Source: Bacillota bacterium
GTDB lineage: Bacteria; Bacillota; UBA994; UBA5500
Assembly (NCBI GenBank): GCA_023436245.1
Contig: JAEZJZ010000041.1
Coordinates: 1 to 18,856 of the forward strand
Length of the DNA stretch: 18,856 bases
Direction: 5' to 3'
Positions 6,124 to 13,498 of the stretch are shown here, in pieces (the stretch's first letter is position 1; each line of letters opens with the position of its first letter). A program made the position numbers and the translations under genes. The notes below the pieces were generated by a model, which saw nothing but the letters and a program-made list of their open reading frames with translations, searched no databases and had not been told where the DNA came from.

Positions 6124-7194
6124 ATGGATAGGATGTTGCAGCAGCTACGGGAGTTGGTCGCTTTGACCGGCCCGTCTGGGATGGAAGAGGATGTGGTCAA
6201 GTATCTCGAGGGTGAGTTGGCCGCGATTGGTATGACCAGCCGGGTCGATCCCTTGGGCAACGTGCTCGTTACCCGGCCGGGAACCGGCGGCCCGGCCGTG
6301 ATGATTTCCGTGCACGCAGATGAAATCGGCTTCATCGTGAAGCAGATAGAGGCCGACGGTTACATTCGCTTTGAGAAGATTGGCGGGGGAGATAACCGAA
6401 TCCTGCTGGCGCAGCGGGTCTGGGTGAGGGGCAGTCTCGGACAAGTGCTGGGAGTAATCGGCTGCAAGTCGGCGCATCTCTCCAACTTGGAGGAACGAGG
6501 CAAGGTTACGCCGCATCAGGAGATGTATATAGACGTTGGCGCCAGCTGTGCGCAGGAAGTGCGAGACGCCGGCATTGAAGTGGGCGATCCCATTAGCTTC
6601 AACAGCGAACTGGCTACTCTCGGCGCGGGCGGCGGCAACCGCCTGATTGGCAAGGGCTTTGACGATCGCTTGGGTTGCGTGATGTTACTGCGACTGCTGC
6701 GCGAGCTTCGCGGGCAGGAGATTCCGGCCACTATTCATGGCATCTTCAGCGTGCAGGAGGAGGTGGGGCTACGGGGAGCTAAGGTAGCAGGTCATGCCTG
6801 GGATCCGGACGTGGCCTTGGCTGTGGACGCCACCGCCTGCGGAGACACTCCCGATGGCAAGGGCGCCGGGCTTGTTCTAGGGAAGGGTCCTGGCATCAAG
6901 GTGATGGACTTCAGCATGATCGCACATCGCGCAGTCAAGAACTGCCTGGTGCAGGTGGCCAAGGAGCGCGGGATTCCTTATCAGTTAGAGATTCTGACCG
7001 GAATCGGAACGGAAGCCGGCGCTTTGCACCAGCAGAAGGGTGGCGTGGCCACCGGAGTGATCTCCATTCCCAATCGTTACACCCATTCGCCGATCGAAAT
7101 GGTGGACGTGCGTGACTTGGAGCAGGCATACCAGCTGCTGAAGCAGTTTGTGCTCTCGTTGCAGCCGGGGGATCACTTTGCCTTTGGGCAGTAG
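6124..7194 (+). CDS. M42 family metalloaminopeptidase
   Basis: A 356-residue protein, the usual length for M42 glutamyl aminopeptidase/endoglucanase-like enzymes, which form large cytoplasmic tetrahedral particles and trim short peptides. The five metal ligands are visible in the right order: H64 (SVHADEIG), D180 (KGFDDRLG), E213 with the catalytic E212 (QEEVGLRG), D235 (AVDAT) and H321 (YTHSPIEM). The S/T-GPSG near residue 16 and the C-terminal helix pair are also typical. Substrate preference (acidic, aromatic or lysine residues) cannot be read. GGGAGG lies eight bases before the ATG. A GNAT gene follows after 22 bp, so the two are probably co-transcribed and end at the hairpin at 7632-7659. 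Confidence 0.93.
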   Translation: MDRMLQQLRELVALTGPSGMEEDVVKYLEGELAAIGMTSRVDPLGNVLVTRPGTGGPAVMISVHADEIGFIVKQIEADGYIRFEKIGGGDNRILLAQRVWVRGSLGQVLGVIGCKSAHLSNLEERGKVTPHQEMYIDVGASCAQEVRDAGIEVGDPISFNSELATLGAGGGNRLIGKGFDDRLGCVMLLRLLRELRGQEIPATIHGIFSVQEEVGLRGAKVAGHAWDPDVALAVDATACGDTPDGKGAGLVLGKGPGIKVMDFSMIAHRAVKNCLVQVAKERGIPYQLEILTGIGTEAGALHQQKGGVATGVISIPNRYTHSPIEMVDVRDLEQAYQLLKQFVLSLQPGDHFAFGQ

Positions 7195-7216
7195 GCACCG
7201 CTGAGGAGGGAAAGAT

Positions 7217-8125
7217 ATGGAGTTTCGCTTGCTGTCCCCAGATGATTTGCCTTTGGTGGTGGGCATGGAAGGCGACTTCCGGAGCGGCTTTGTCGTCGAG
7301 GATTCGGCGCGCAGGTTTCTCCGCAACCCGCAGAACCTGCTGTTTGCCGCAGTTACCAATAGCCGTGTTGTCGGCTTTGCTTACGGCTACCGGCACCCAC
7401 GCTTGGACGGACAGGGAGACAAGGTCTATATTCACGAGGTCGGGGTGCTGCCAGAGTGGCAGCGACAGGGTGTGGGCAGGCGTCTGCTGAATCTAATCAA
7501 GTCCTACTGTCATCAGGCAGGCTGTCCATCGTTCTTCCTGTTCACGCAGCGGTCCAACCAAGCCGCATGCAGCTTGTATCAGTCGGCTGGCGGAGTGGAC
7601 CAGCATGGCGACAACATGGTCTACTGGTTTGACGCTGGCGCTAACCCTCGCGCCAGCGTTTGCTTTTCTCTGGGCTACGACGACCGGTTGAGAGCGAAGT
7701 GCCAGACTGCTCGTCCTTGGTCTTCGCTGATTGTGAGCTGGCTGGCGATGTGCTGCATTTCTAGCCCCAGCCAGAAGTGGCAGGCACACGCCCCGATGTC
7801 CACATTCGGATGCTCCCATTTGATGTGCCGGTATCCGACCGGCATGGCTATATCCACTGTCTGGAAATCCGGGGAGACGGTGAAACGCCAGAACTGGGCA
7901 TTGGCAGCAGAGGGTGCCTTGCGAGCCAGGTCCAGCGCTAGCCGTAGCGTTGCCGGCAGGCTGTCTTCGCTCATGTCATTCTCCAGTAACGCACCGATTG
8001 GCTTGCGCTTGAAGCTCATCAGCGAGCCAGTCATCCGATCCAGCAGACGCAGACCCTCTGTGCTGGGGACGCCGAGAGGCGATATGCAGATGGCTCTTCT
8101 CCCCGAAACCTCGCCGACCCCGTAG
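7217..8125 (+). CDS. GNAT acetyltransferase with an antisense run-on tail
   Basis: Residues 1-138 are a normal GNAT domain: a hydrophobic beta-sheet (FAAVTNSRVVGFAYGY), the acetyl-CoA loop in VLPEWQRQGVGRRLL (Q/R-x-x-G-x-G/A), and the end motif NQAACSLYQSAGG…MVYWF. The family normally stops about here. Instead the frame stays open for another 164 residues, first through a strong intrinsic terminator (7632-7669) and then antisense to most of the nitroreductase gene. That tail (rich in S, R, P and C) resembles no protein and is probably not selected. One extra T in TGGTTTGA (7626-7632) would give WF-stop. AGGAGGGA precedes the ATG. The acetyl acceptor is unknown. I am confident of the domain; whether the tail is ever made is doubtful. 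Confidence 0.8.
   Translation: MEFRLLSPDDLPLVVGMEGDFRSGFVVEDSARRFLRNPQNLLFAAVTNSRVVGFAYGYRHPRLDGQGDKVYIHEVGVLPEWQRQGVGRRLLNLIKSYCHQAGCPSFFLFTQRSNQAACSLYQSAGGVDQHGDNMVYWFDAGANPRASVCFSLGYDDRLRAKCQTARPWSSLIVSWLAMCCISSPSQKWQAHAPMSTFGCSHLMCRYPTGMAISTVWKSGETVKRQNWALAAEGALRARSSASRSVAGRLSSLMSFSSNAPIGLRLKLISEPVIRSSRRRPSVLGTPRGDMQMALLPETSPTP
7632..7669 (+). terminator. intrinsic terminator inside the run-on GNAT frame
   Basis: A perfect 10-bp stem, ACGCTGGCGC with GCGCCAGCGT (7632-7641 and 7650-7659), has an 8-base loop and is followed by TTGCTTTTCT. It starts one base after the last conserved GNAT codons. On the minus strand it lies just past the nitroreductase stop, where it could also act but has no T-run. 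Confidence 0.85.
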
Positions 8126-8523
8126 CCCCAAGCTGGCTTCGGTGCAGATGGATTCTCTAGATGTGGCATCACTCGCTCCAGTTCCGCCAGGGAGTAGTGC
8201 CCAAACCAGCAGGTGGATAGTCCGAGGCTGGTGGCATAAAGGATAACCAGCTCACCAACAAAACCGGCCTTGCTGATGGATATGACATCCGTGTCGGCAA
8301 TCAGTGCGAAGTTGTCCGGAGGCGGACTCTTCAGGTTGTTGGCCAGTCTCTTGTCCGGCTCAGCCCGGAAGAATCTCACCTCCACCTCATGCTGAAACGG
8401 GTGTTCTGCGCTGCGCACGAACTGTTGCAGGTCGGCCAACAACGGTGCCTGAACCGGCTTCTGGTCGTACAGTCTCGTCGACTTGCGACTGTTGATAGCG
8501 GTCGCCCAATCTACGCTCTTCAC
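7675..8523 (-). CDS. nitroreductase family protein (TM1586-like)
   Basis: A 282-residue FMN-dependent nitroreductase-fold protein. The N-terminal SRKSTRLYDQKPV (about 12-24) is the FMN-contacting start of the fold. The later GELVILYATSLGLSTCWFG and a C-terminal ACACHFWLGLEM helix match the single-chain, internally duplicated TM1586-type members, which join two half-domains in one polypeptide. It likely catalyses NAD(P)H- or ferredoxin-linked two-electron reductions of an unknown acceptor. It starts at GTG 8523, which overlaps the tetR stop as GTGA, with AAAGGAGG upstream inside tetR, so translation is coupled to the regulator. It is therefore under the same autoregulated promoter at 9188-9216. 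The GNAT run-on frame crosses it in antisense. Confidence 0.85.
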   Translation of the reverse strand: MKSVDWATAINSRKSTRLYDQKPVQAPLLADLQQFVRSAEHPFQHEVEVRFFRAEPDKRLANNLKSPPPDNFALIADTDVISISKAGFVGELVILYATSLGLSTCWFGHYSLAELERVMPHLENPSAPKPAWGYGVGEVSGRRAICISPLGVPSTEGLRLLDRMTGSLMSFKRKPIGALLENDMSEDSLPATLRLALDLARKAPSAANAQFWRFTVSPDFQTVDIAMPVGYRHIKWEHPNVDIGACACHFWLGLEMQHIASQLTISEDQGRAVWHFALNRSS

Positions 8524-9149
8524 ATGGACTCCTCCTTTGGTGTTTCTACTCCGAAGCGCAACATGTTGAGGCTCCTGGTCAGCTTGTGCAGATAGTGCTG
8601 TTCATAGTTAGGGCTGGAGGCCGAAATATCGGCTACTTCGGCGATGAAACTGCGGCTGAAGTGATCGATAATCAGCGTGATCAGTTGAAACGCATCCTCG
8701 CGGTCCACTCCTGGACGCAAGCTGACCTGTTCGAACAGGCGCCACCAACCCCGGCCGGCCAGCTCATAAAGAGCTGGATACCTAGCTTTGATTTCAGTAC
8801 TCACTTCCAGCGGCGGGGCCTCAATGGCTTGAGTGATCAGCCGGTACATGTCCGGGTTATCCCGGAAGAACTTCAGCTTCTTGCGCCCGAACTCGGTTAT
8901 CGATTGAAAAAAGTCGGCCTGATCAGGCAGAGATTCCAGACTGAGCTGAGACTCGGCCTCTCTCAGGCAATCTCCCAGGATCGTGAGGTATAGTTCCTGC
9001 TTGCTGCCGAAATGATGGAAGATCAGGGCCTTTGACACGGTAGCGGCCTCCGCCAGCATCGCTGTCGAGGTAGCGTCATAGCCGCGCTGCGCGAACACAC
9101 CACGGCAGGAGGCCAGAATCTGCTCCTGATTGTAGAGCTTTGTCGGCAC
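8520..9149 (-). CDS. TetR/AcrR family transcriptional regulator
   Basis: A regulator of about 209 residues. The N-terminal TetR helix-turn-helix is clear (residues about 8-53): ILASCRGVFAQRGYDATSTAMLAEAATVSKALIFHHFGSKQELY. The rest is an all-helical ligand and dimerisation domain without a recognisable ligand. The frame opens at GTG 9158, but that codon overlaps the AGGAGG. The next in-frame GTG, at 9149, has this site six bases upstream and is chosen. Two near-identical palindromes flank its promoter, so it should repress itself and the coupled nitroreductase, and perhaps the divergent EFR1 gene. The effector is unknown, though the redox neighbours suggest a quinone, nitro compound or other electrophile (inference). 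Confidence 0.9.
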   Translation of the reverse strand: MPTKLYNQEQILASCRGVFAQRGYDATSTAMLAEAATVSKALIFHHFGSKQELYLTILGDCLREAESQLSLESLPDQADFFQSITEFGRKKLKFFRDNPDMYRLITQAIEAPPLEVSTEIKARYPALYELAGRGWWRLFEQVSLRPGVDREDAFQLITLIIDHFSRSFIAEVADISASSPNYEQHYLHKLTRSLNMLRFGVETPKEESM

Positions 9150-9167
9150 TCTCTTCACCTCCTGTTA

Positions 9168-9183
9168 CTGACCAATCGGTCAG
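9168..9183. promoter_or_regulatory. TetR operator, proximal copy
   Basis: CTGACCAATCGGTCAG: inverted arms CTGACC/GGTCAG with a 4-base centre. It lies between the tetR -10 box and its ribosome binding site, where bound repressor would block transcription. It nearly equals the second copy 33 bp away, about three helical turns, so the two would face the same side of the DNA. Confidence 0.75.
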
Positions 9184-9187
9184 CTTA

Positions 9188-9216
9188 ATTATAGAGTATG
9201 CTGACCAGCTGGTCAA
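9188..9216 (-). promoter_or_regulatory. tetR-nitroreductase promoter
   Basis: On the minus strand TTGACC (9211-9216) is separated by exactly 17 bp from a perfect TATAAT (9188-9193), some 40 bp before the GTG start at 9149. The -35 box lies within the distal operator palindrome. Confidence 0.85.
9202..9215. promoter_or_regulatory. TetR operator, distal copy
   Basis: TGACCAGCTGGTCA is a perfect 14-bp palindrome overlapping the tetR -35 box. On the plus strand it abuts a TATAAT (9217-9222) that may be the -10 of a divergent promoter for the EFR1 gene, although no good -35 lies 17 bp upstream of it. One repressor could thus control both directions. Confidence 0.75.
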
Positions 9217-9364
9217 TATAATGCTCTGTCTCGGCCCGCTGTCGTATCCGCATGGGCGAAGGAAATAGCCCAGTACTTGCAGAATGATGTCGCCAAGAGA
9301 CATAGTCTGCGATTTTCGACCTTCAGGCGAACGGGGTTCCGCAGATAATCGAGGGGGCATGCCC

Positions 9365-10249
9365 ATGGGCACTGAGATCTACTACTTTTCCGGAACCGGC
9401 AACTCGCTGTTCGTGGCCAGGGAACTGCAGAAGAGGATCCCCGACTGCCAGCTGGTCCCCTTGGTCAGTCTGCTCGGGCTGCCTAGGGTGCGCTCAACCG
9501 CTACCACAGTTGGCTTCGTCTTTCCCGTTCATGCTTTAACTATACCCGTGGCCGTGAAGTGGTTTGTGCGCGATGCGGACTTCTCCTCGGCAGAGTATCT
9601 GTTTGCTGTCGCCACGCGGGTGGGCACTGTCTTCCGGGGATTCGGCAAAATGGATCGACTGCTGCGGCGACAGGGCAGGCAGCTGAATGCTCACTTCGTC
9701 TTGAACATGTGCAACAACGAGGCCAGGCATGAGAGTTATCAGGTTCCTTCCGAGGAGGACCTCCGGCGGGTGGAACGAGAGGTGTTGAAGCGGCTGAACG
9801 TAATCCAGGCTTGCGTCAACGAGCGAATGAGTAATCGTGAGCAGGACAGAAGCCATACCATTGATTTCTCCCATAACCCGGTCCAGAACTTCTTTTCGGA
9901 GAAGCTGGTGCTGCTCGGCATGGAGGCCTCGGAACGCGTTGGCGGGGTCAACTACTTCTATGCCGACGAAAAGTGCGTTGGTTGCGGGCTTTGTGAACGT
10001 GTCTGCCTGTCTGGGAAGATCGTCATGCAGAACGGACAGCCAGTCTGGTCCAAACAGACCTTCTGCTATATGTGTTTCGCTTGCCTGAACTATTGCCCGC
10101 ACCAGGCGGTGCAGATCAGCGATATTCCCGGCGTAAAGTCTTCTACGGTCACCAATGGTCGCTACCCTCACCCTTATGCCACCGTCGCTGAAATAGCGGC
10201 ACAGAAGCAGGTAGTCCCGCCTGCCCGTCGAGGAGAGCAGACAGAATGA
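9365..10249 (+). CDS. EFR1-type flavodoxin-ferredoxin fusion protein
   Basis: A 294-residue two-part redox protein. The N-terminal flavodoxin domain has the FMN phosphate loop YFSGTGNS (residues 7-14) and the FPVHALTIP segment of this family. The C-terminal part carries two [4Fe-4S] ferredoxin motifs, CVGCGLCERVC and CYMCFACLNYCP (about residues 203-245). Such proteins (EFR1 type) are common in anaerobic Bacillota and are expected to move electrons between ferredoxin clusters and FMN; the partner is unknown. ATG 9365 has GAGGGGG seven bases upstream. ATG 9359 is too close to it, and the longer frame from 9284 has no site. It is divergent from tetR across paired operators, and its stop overlaps the MerR start as ATGA. 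Confidence 0.88.
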   Translation: MGTEIYYFSGTGNSLFVARELQKRIPDCQLVPLVSLLGLPRVRSTATTVGFVFPVHALTIPVAVKWFVRDADFSSAEYLFAVATRVGTVFRGFGKMDRLLRRQGRQLNAHFVLNMCNNEARHESYQVPSEEDLRRVEREVLKRLNVIQACVNERMSNREQDRSHTIDFSHNPVQNFFSEKLVLLGMEASERVGGVNYFYADEKCVGCGLCERVCLSGKIVMQNGQPVWSKQTFCYMCFACLNYCPHQAVQISDIPGVKSSTVTNGRYPHPYATVAEIAAQKQVVPPARRGEQTE

Positions 10250-10998
10250 CCAGCTATCGCACAAGTGATCTGGCCAAGCTGGTTGGCGTACATCCGAACA
10301 CGGTCAGGCTGTATGAGAACTCTGGCCTGATTTCCCCGGCTGCCCGTACTACGGCAGGCTATCGCGTGTTTTGTGAACGGCATCTTTGCCAGTTGCGGGT
10401 AGTGCGTCAGGTCTTCGGTTGCGAATGGGTAGGCAGAGGGATCCGCCAAGCGTCCCTGCGCGTCATTCAGGCGATGGCGGAATGGGACCTGAATGCGGCT
10501 CGGGCACATTCTGAGCATTACCTCTCCCTGCTGCAACGGGAAGTTGGATTGGCCAAGCTGACGGCGGACATTCTGCAGCGTTGGGCCAGACATAAGCAGG
10601 AGGCTGGCACGGCAGCGGTCAGCCGCAAAGAGGCGGCGGCTGCCATCGGTGTCACTGCTGAAGCTCTTCGCAACTGGGAGCGCAACGGGTTGATTAGCGT
10701 GCCCAGGCGCGGCCCCAATCAGAAGCGATGCTACGGTCAGCCGGAGTTGGAGCGCCTGCGGATCATCTACATGTTGCGTCAGACGGGATATAGTCTGGAG
10801 GCGATTCTGCGCAGCCTGCAGCGCTATGACCGCGGCGAAGTTGGCGCGGTGGCGGCTGCGCTGACCCAGCCCGTGTCCGGTCAGGAACTCTCCTGGACGG
10901 GAGTGGGGGATAGGTGGTTGGCCGCACTGTCCGCGACGGCGGCTGGGGCTCGCGAGATCCTGTCGTTGATAGCGGAAGCGCAGCGGACGAATCTGTAA
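10246..10998 (+). CDS. MerR-like regulator with two HTH domains
   Basis: A 250-residue protein containing two MerR-type winged helix-turn-helix modules in one chain. Residues 4-60 read YRTSDLAKLVGVHPNTVRLYENSGLI…GYRVF, and residues 125-192 read VSRKEAAAAIGVTAEALRNWERNGLI…LERLRIIYMLRQTGYSLEAIL. Each has the helix-turn-helix plus the wing ending in Y-R/C-Y. About 60 helical residues separate them. Ordinary MerR proteins have one module and dimerise through a C-terminal coiled coil. Here one chain could bind both half-sites, or two different sites. No metal-binding cysteine pattern or GyrI-like domain is visible. The ATG overlaps the EFR1 stop (ATGA), so the two are coupled and it probably regulates that operon or its neighbours. 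Confidence 0.85.
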   Translation: MTSYRTSDLAKLVGVHPNTVRLYENSGLISPAARTTAGYRVFCERHLCQLRVVRQVFGCEWVGRGIRQASLRVIQAMAEWDLNAARAHSEHYLSLLQREVGLAKLTADILQRWARHKQEAGTAAVSRKEAAAAIGVTAEALRNWERNGLISVPRRGPNQKRCYGQPELERLRIIYMLRQTGYSLEAILRSLQRYDRGEVGAVAAALTQPVSGQELSWTGVGDRWLAALSATAAGAREILSLIAEAQRTNL

Positions 10999-11048
10999 CC
11001 CTCCACTTGTGCACCACCCTGCAGAACGTCTGATAGACTGCATCTACA

Positions 11049-11066
11049 GCCCGGCCTCGTCCGGGC
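11049..11066 (+). other. small leader hairpin
   Basis: GCCCGG and CCGGGC pair around the 6-base loop CCTCGT, about 50 bp after the MerR stop and 12 bp before the AGGAGGG of the next gene. There is no T-run, so it is a weak terminator at best. It may be incidental. Confidence 0.25.
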
Positions 11067-11090
11067 GATGAATCAGTAGGAGGGATGATG

Positions 11091-11858
11091 ATGCAGAACA
11101 ACAGCCAGAGGCCAAAGGTGATCATCCTGGTGGCCGCCTCCGTCGACGGCAGGATCAGCTTGGGGCCGAACCGGACCATGTGGGATGACATGGAGGATAC
11201 CCGCGGAGCGCTGCCCGGGGATGCCGAGGTCTGGGCGCAGACCAAGCGCGAGTTGTACCAGTTGCACCAGGTGCAGGCAAGCATGCTGGGCAGCAACTCA
11301 TTGGTCGGGACGGACGATCAGTTGGCAGCTCTACCACCGTATACTGGTGAGACGGTTCCGCTGTACGCTGATTTCTTGCCCACAGAGGTGCTAGCAGACC
11401 CCAACCGCAAAGGCTGGTTGGTGGTTGTGGACGGTCGCGGCCGCTGCCGTAGCGGGTATCGGGGTGAAGACGGGTGGCAGATGCTGCACCTCGTCTCACA
11501 CGCGGTCGGGCCAGAATACTTGGCTTTCCTGCAGCAGATGCGCATCCCTTACCTGATTGCCGGCGAGCAGCGCGTAGATTTGAGGCAGGTGTTGACCAAG
11601 ATGCATGTCAAACTGGGCGTGACCGCCCTCGTCAATGAAGCCGGGGGGAACCTGGCCGGAGCGATGCTCAAGGCAGGTTTGGTGGACGAGGTGAATGTGA
11701 TCGTCCGGCCTACCATCATCGGCGGGAAAGATACCCCTAGCCTATTTGACTCCCCCGAGCTGCTTGCAGACGAGTTGCCGACACGCCTGCGGCTGGTATC
11801 GGCTCAGGTCTTGGCCGAGAGCGATCACCTTTGGCTGCGGTACCAGATGGCGGACTAG
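11091..11858 (+). CDS. RibD C-terminal/DHFR-like reductase
   Basis: A 255-residue protein of the RibD C-terminal (dihydrofolate-reductase fold) family. The opening VIILVAASVDGRISL matches the first strand and loop of RibD reductases. VNEAGGNLAGAMLKAGLVDEV (about 180-200) is the conserved glycine-rich NADPH-binding region and helix, and IVRPTIIGGKDTPSLF is the typical end block. RibD itself reduces a pyrimidine intermediate of riboflavin synthesis, but there is no deaminase domain here and no rib gene nearby, so it is a stand-alone NADPH reductase of unknown substrate. Three ATGs follow in a row (11085, 11088, 11091); the third is chosen because AGGAGGG ends six bases before it. A bidirectional terminator follows 19 bp downstream. 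Confidence 0.85.
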   Translation: MQNNSQRPKVIILVAASVDGRISLGPNRTMWDDMEDTRGALPGDAEVWAQTKRELYQLHQVQASMLGSNSLVGTDDQLAALPPYTGETVPLYADFLPTEVLADPNRKGWLVVVDGRGRCRSGYRGEDGWQMLHLVSHAVGPEYLAFLQQMRIPYLIAGEQRVDLRQVLTKMHVKLGVTALVNEAGGNLAGAMLKAGLVDEVNVIVRPTIIGGKDTPSLFDSPELLADELPTRLRLVSAQVLAESDHLWLRYQMAD

Positions 11859-11877
11859 ACATGTCACAGACGCTAAA

Positions 11878-11912
11878 GGCCCCCCTAATTCCTGTCAAGG
11901 AATAGGGGGGCC
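11878..11912. terminator. bidirectional intrinsic terminator
   Basis: A 15-bp stem with one bulged A (11878-11893 with 11898-11912) around the loop GTCA. On the plus strand GATTTGTTG follows; on the minus strand TTTAGCG follows. It lies between the convergent RibD-like and MATE genes, 16 bp past the end of the latter. Confidence 0.85.
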
Positions 11913-11928
11913 GATTTGTTGTCGCAAA

Positions 11929-13308
11929 CTAGACTTTGACCGTCTTCCAGCGGCCGGACCGGTAACGCAAGTAGATGAACGACGAGCGGGTGCATTGATC
12001 GATGGCCATGGCCAGCCAGGCACCGACTAGGCCCCAATGCATGACGGTGACGAAGAGGAGGGAAAGGGCTATGCGGACCCCAACCGTGCCGACAAAGGTG
12101 GAAATCAGTGGCCAGCGGGTGTCTCCTGCGCCACGCAGAGCACCAGCCAGAATGAACTGGGTGGACTGCAGCGGCTGCACCAGCGCGATGATCTTCAATG
12201 TCATTGCGGCGTTCTTAATTACTTCTGGGTCATCAGTGTAGAGAGAGGCGAGAAAGCCTCCCCCAAAGAAGAAGACTACTCCCATCGCTGATGCAACCAT
12301 CATGCCGACGCGCCGCGTCTGCCAGCCGTAGATTTCCGCCCAATCCGGGCGTTTGCGCCCCAGGCTGCGGCCAACCAGGGATGTAGCTGCCATGCCGAAC
12401 CCCATGCCTGGCGTGAACGAGAGACCGACGATGTTCATGCCGATTTGATGAGCTGCGAAGACCATTGTGCCCAACCCGGAAACTACCCGGGTGAACGTGA
12501 CCATGGCGAAGCGCATGATTACCTGCTCCAACATAGCAGGGGTACCGATGTTCACAATGCGCTTGATCAAATCTGGACGGGGAGTGAACTTGTCTTTGAT
12601 GGAAATGTGCAATACAGACTTTCCCCGTGTGATCGCGCGGAGGGCCAGAATCATGCCCACCAGTCGCCCGATGTCAGTAGCAAAGGCTGCCCCGAAGATA
12701 CCCCAGCGCGGGAATCCGAGGTATCCGTTGATCAAGAGAACATTGCCGACCACGTTCACCACGTTGCTGATGATGTTATAGCGCATGGGCGTACGAGTGT
12801 CGCCAGCGCCGCGCAACATCGCGGTCACTGCCATGCCGATCGTCTGCGGAATGAACCCGATGGAGATTACCCGCAGATAGGTGACGGCGTAATCGAATGA
12901 GTCCGCTTCAGCACCCATGAATCTGACAATGGGCACAGCCGTGAAGTAGATGGCTGCCGTGGCCAGCACGCCAAGCACGCCGATGATCAGCAGCGACTGT
13001 CTAGCTGCCGCGTTCGCTTCTCCGGGTTCGCCTGCACCAATGAATCTGGCAACCACAGCCGTGGTGCCGACGTTAAGGGCCATGAACGCGGCCATGGCCA
13101 GAAAGATCGGCTGGTTTGTCAGGCCGATGGCCGCAATTGCAGCTGGCCCGACACCGCCGACCATCATCATGTCCACCATGTTGAACAATTGAATGAGCAG
13201 TTGCTCGACTACAGCTGGCCAAGCTAGATGAATTACGTCTTGACGAGCGTCCTTGATCGTCAGCTCTTCTCTCTGTTCTACGCCAATCGCTTGAGGCACT
13301 GCGGCCAC
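11929..13308 (-). CDS. MATE family efflux transporter
   Basis: A 459-residue polytopic protein with about 12 membrane helices in two homologous halves. Family marks include WPAVVEQLLIQLFNMVDMMMVG near the N-terminus and the repeated MLRGAGDTRTPM (first half) and ALRGAGDTRWPL (second half), which are diagnostic of MATE antiporters. These export cationic drugs or metabolites in exchange for Na+ or H+; the substrate cannot be told from sequence. GTG 13308 has GGGAG eight bases upstream. An in-frame GTG at 13299 with AGGTGG five bases before it is an alternative. It is monocistronic, with a strong promoter at 13359-13387 and the terminator at 11878-11912. Confidence 0.92.
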   Translation of the reverse strand: MAAVPQAIGVEQREELTIKDARQDVIHLAWPAVVEQLLIQLFNMVDMMMVGGVGPAAIAAIGLTNQPIFLAMAAFMALNVGTTAVVARFIGAGEPGEANAAARQSLLIIGVLGVLATAAIYFTAVPIVRFMGAEADSFDYAVTYLRVISIGFIPQTIGMAVTAMLRGAGDTRTPMRYNIISNVVNVVGNVLLINGYLGFPRWGIFGAAFATDIGRLVGMILALRAITRGKSVLHISIKDKFTPRPDLIKRIVNIGTPAMLEQVIMRFAMVTFTRVVSGLGTMVFAAHQIGMNIVGLSFTPGMGFGMAATSLVGRSLGRKRPDWAEIYGWQTRRVGMMVASAMGVVFFFGGGFLASLYTDDPEVIKNAAMTLKIIALVQPLQSTQFILAGALRGAGDTRWPLISTFVGTVGVRIALSLLFVTVMHWGLVGAWLAMAIDQCTRSSFIYLRYRSGRWKTVKV

Positions 13309-13358
13309 CTAATCAACTCCCAACTAATTTCTCTATGCTAACTTTTTTGTACCCGCTA

Positions 13359-13387
13359 AATATAACATTTGCCCAGAAATCAGTCAA
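13359..13387 (-). promoter_or_regulatory. promoter of the MATE gene
   Basis: On the minus strand TTGACT (13382-13387) is followed after exactly 17 bp by TATATT (13359-13364), giving a leader of about 45-50 bp. The surrounding DNA is A/T rich. I see no gene in the rest of 13309-13498. Confidence 0.8.
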
Positions 13388-13498
13388 ACTGAGAATTCCG
13401 CTAAAATGGCCAATTGAAAGAATCTGTTTTGGCTGGAGAACTAAACTCAGGAATCTGCTCAGGAGTCCAGTTGCAGGGGTGGCAGATCTAACCGCTAA

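Noticed and set aside
10174..11043. 289-residue minus-strand frame opposite the MerR gene
   Set aside because: The plus strand carries two clear HTH modules with a coupled start; the antisense product is R/Q/P/S-rich with no domain.
11091..11858. Calling the gene folA or ribD
   Set aside because: No deaminase domain, no riboflavin or folate neighbours, and the end blocks fit stand-alone RibD C-terminal proteins.
12445..12900. 151-residue plus-strand frame inside the MATE gene
   Set aside because: Antisense to a well-supported transporter, H/D-rich and without a ribosome binding site.
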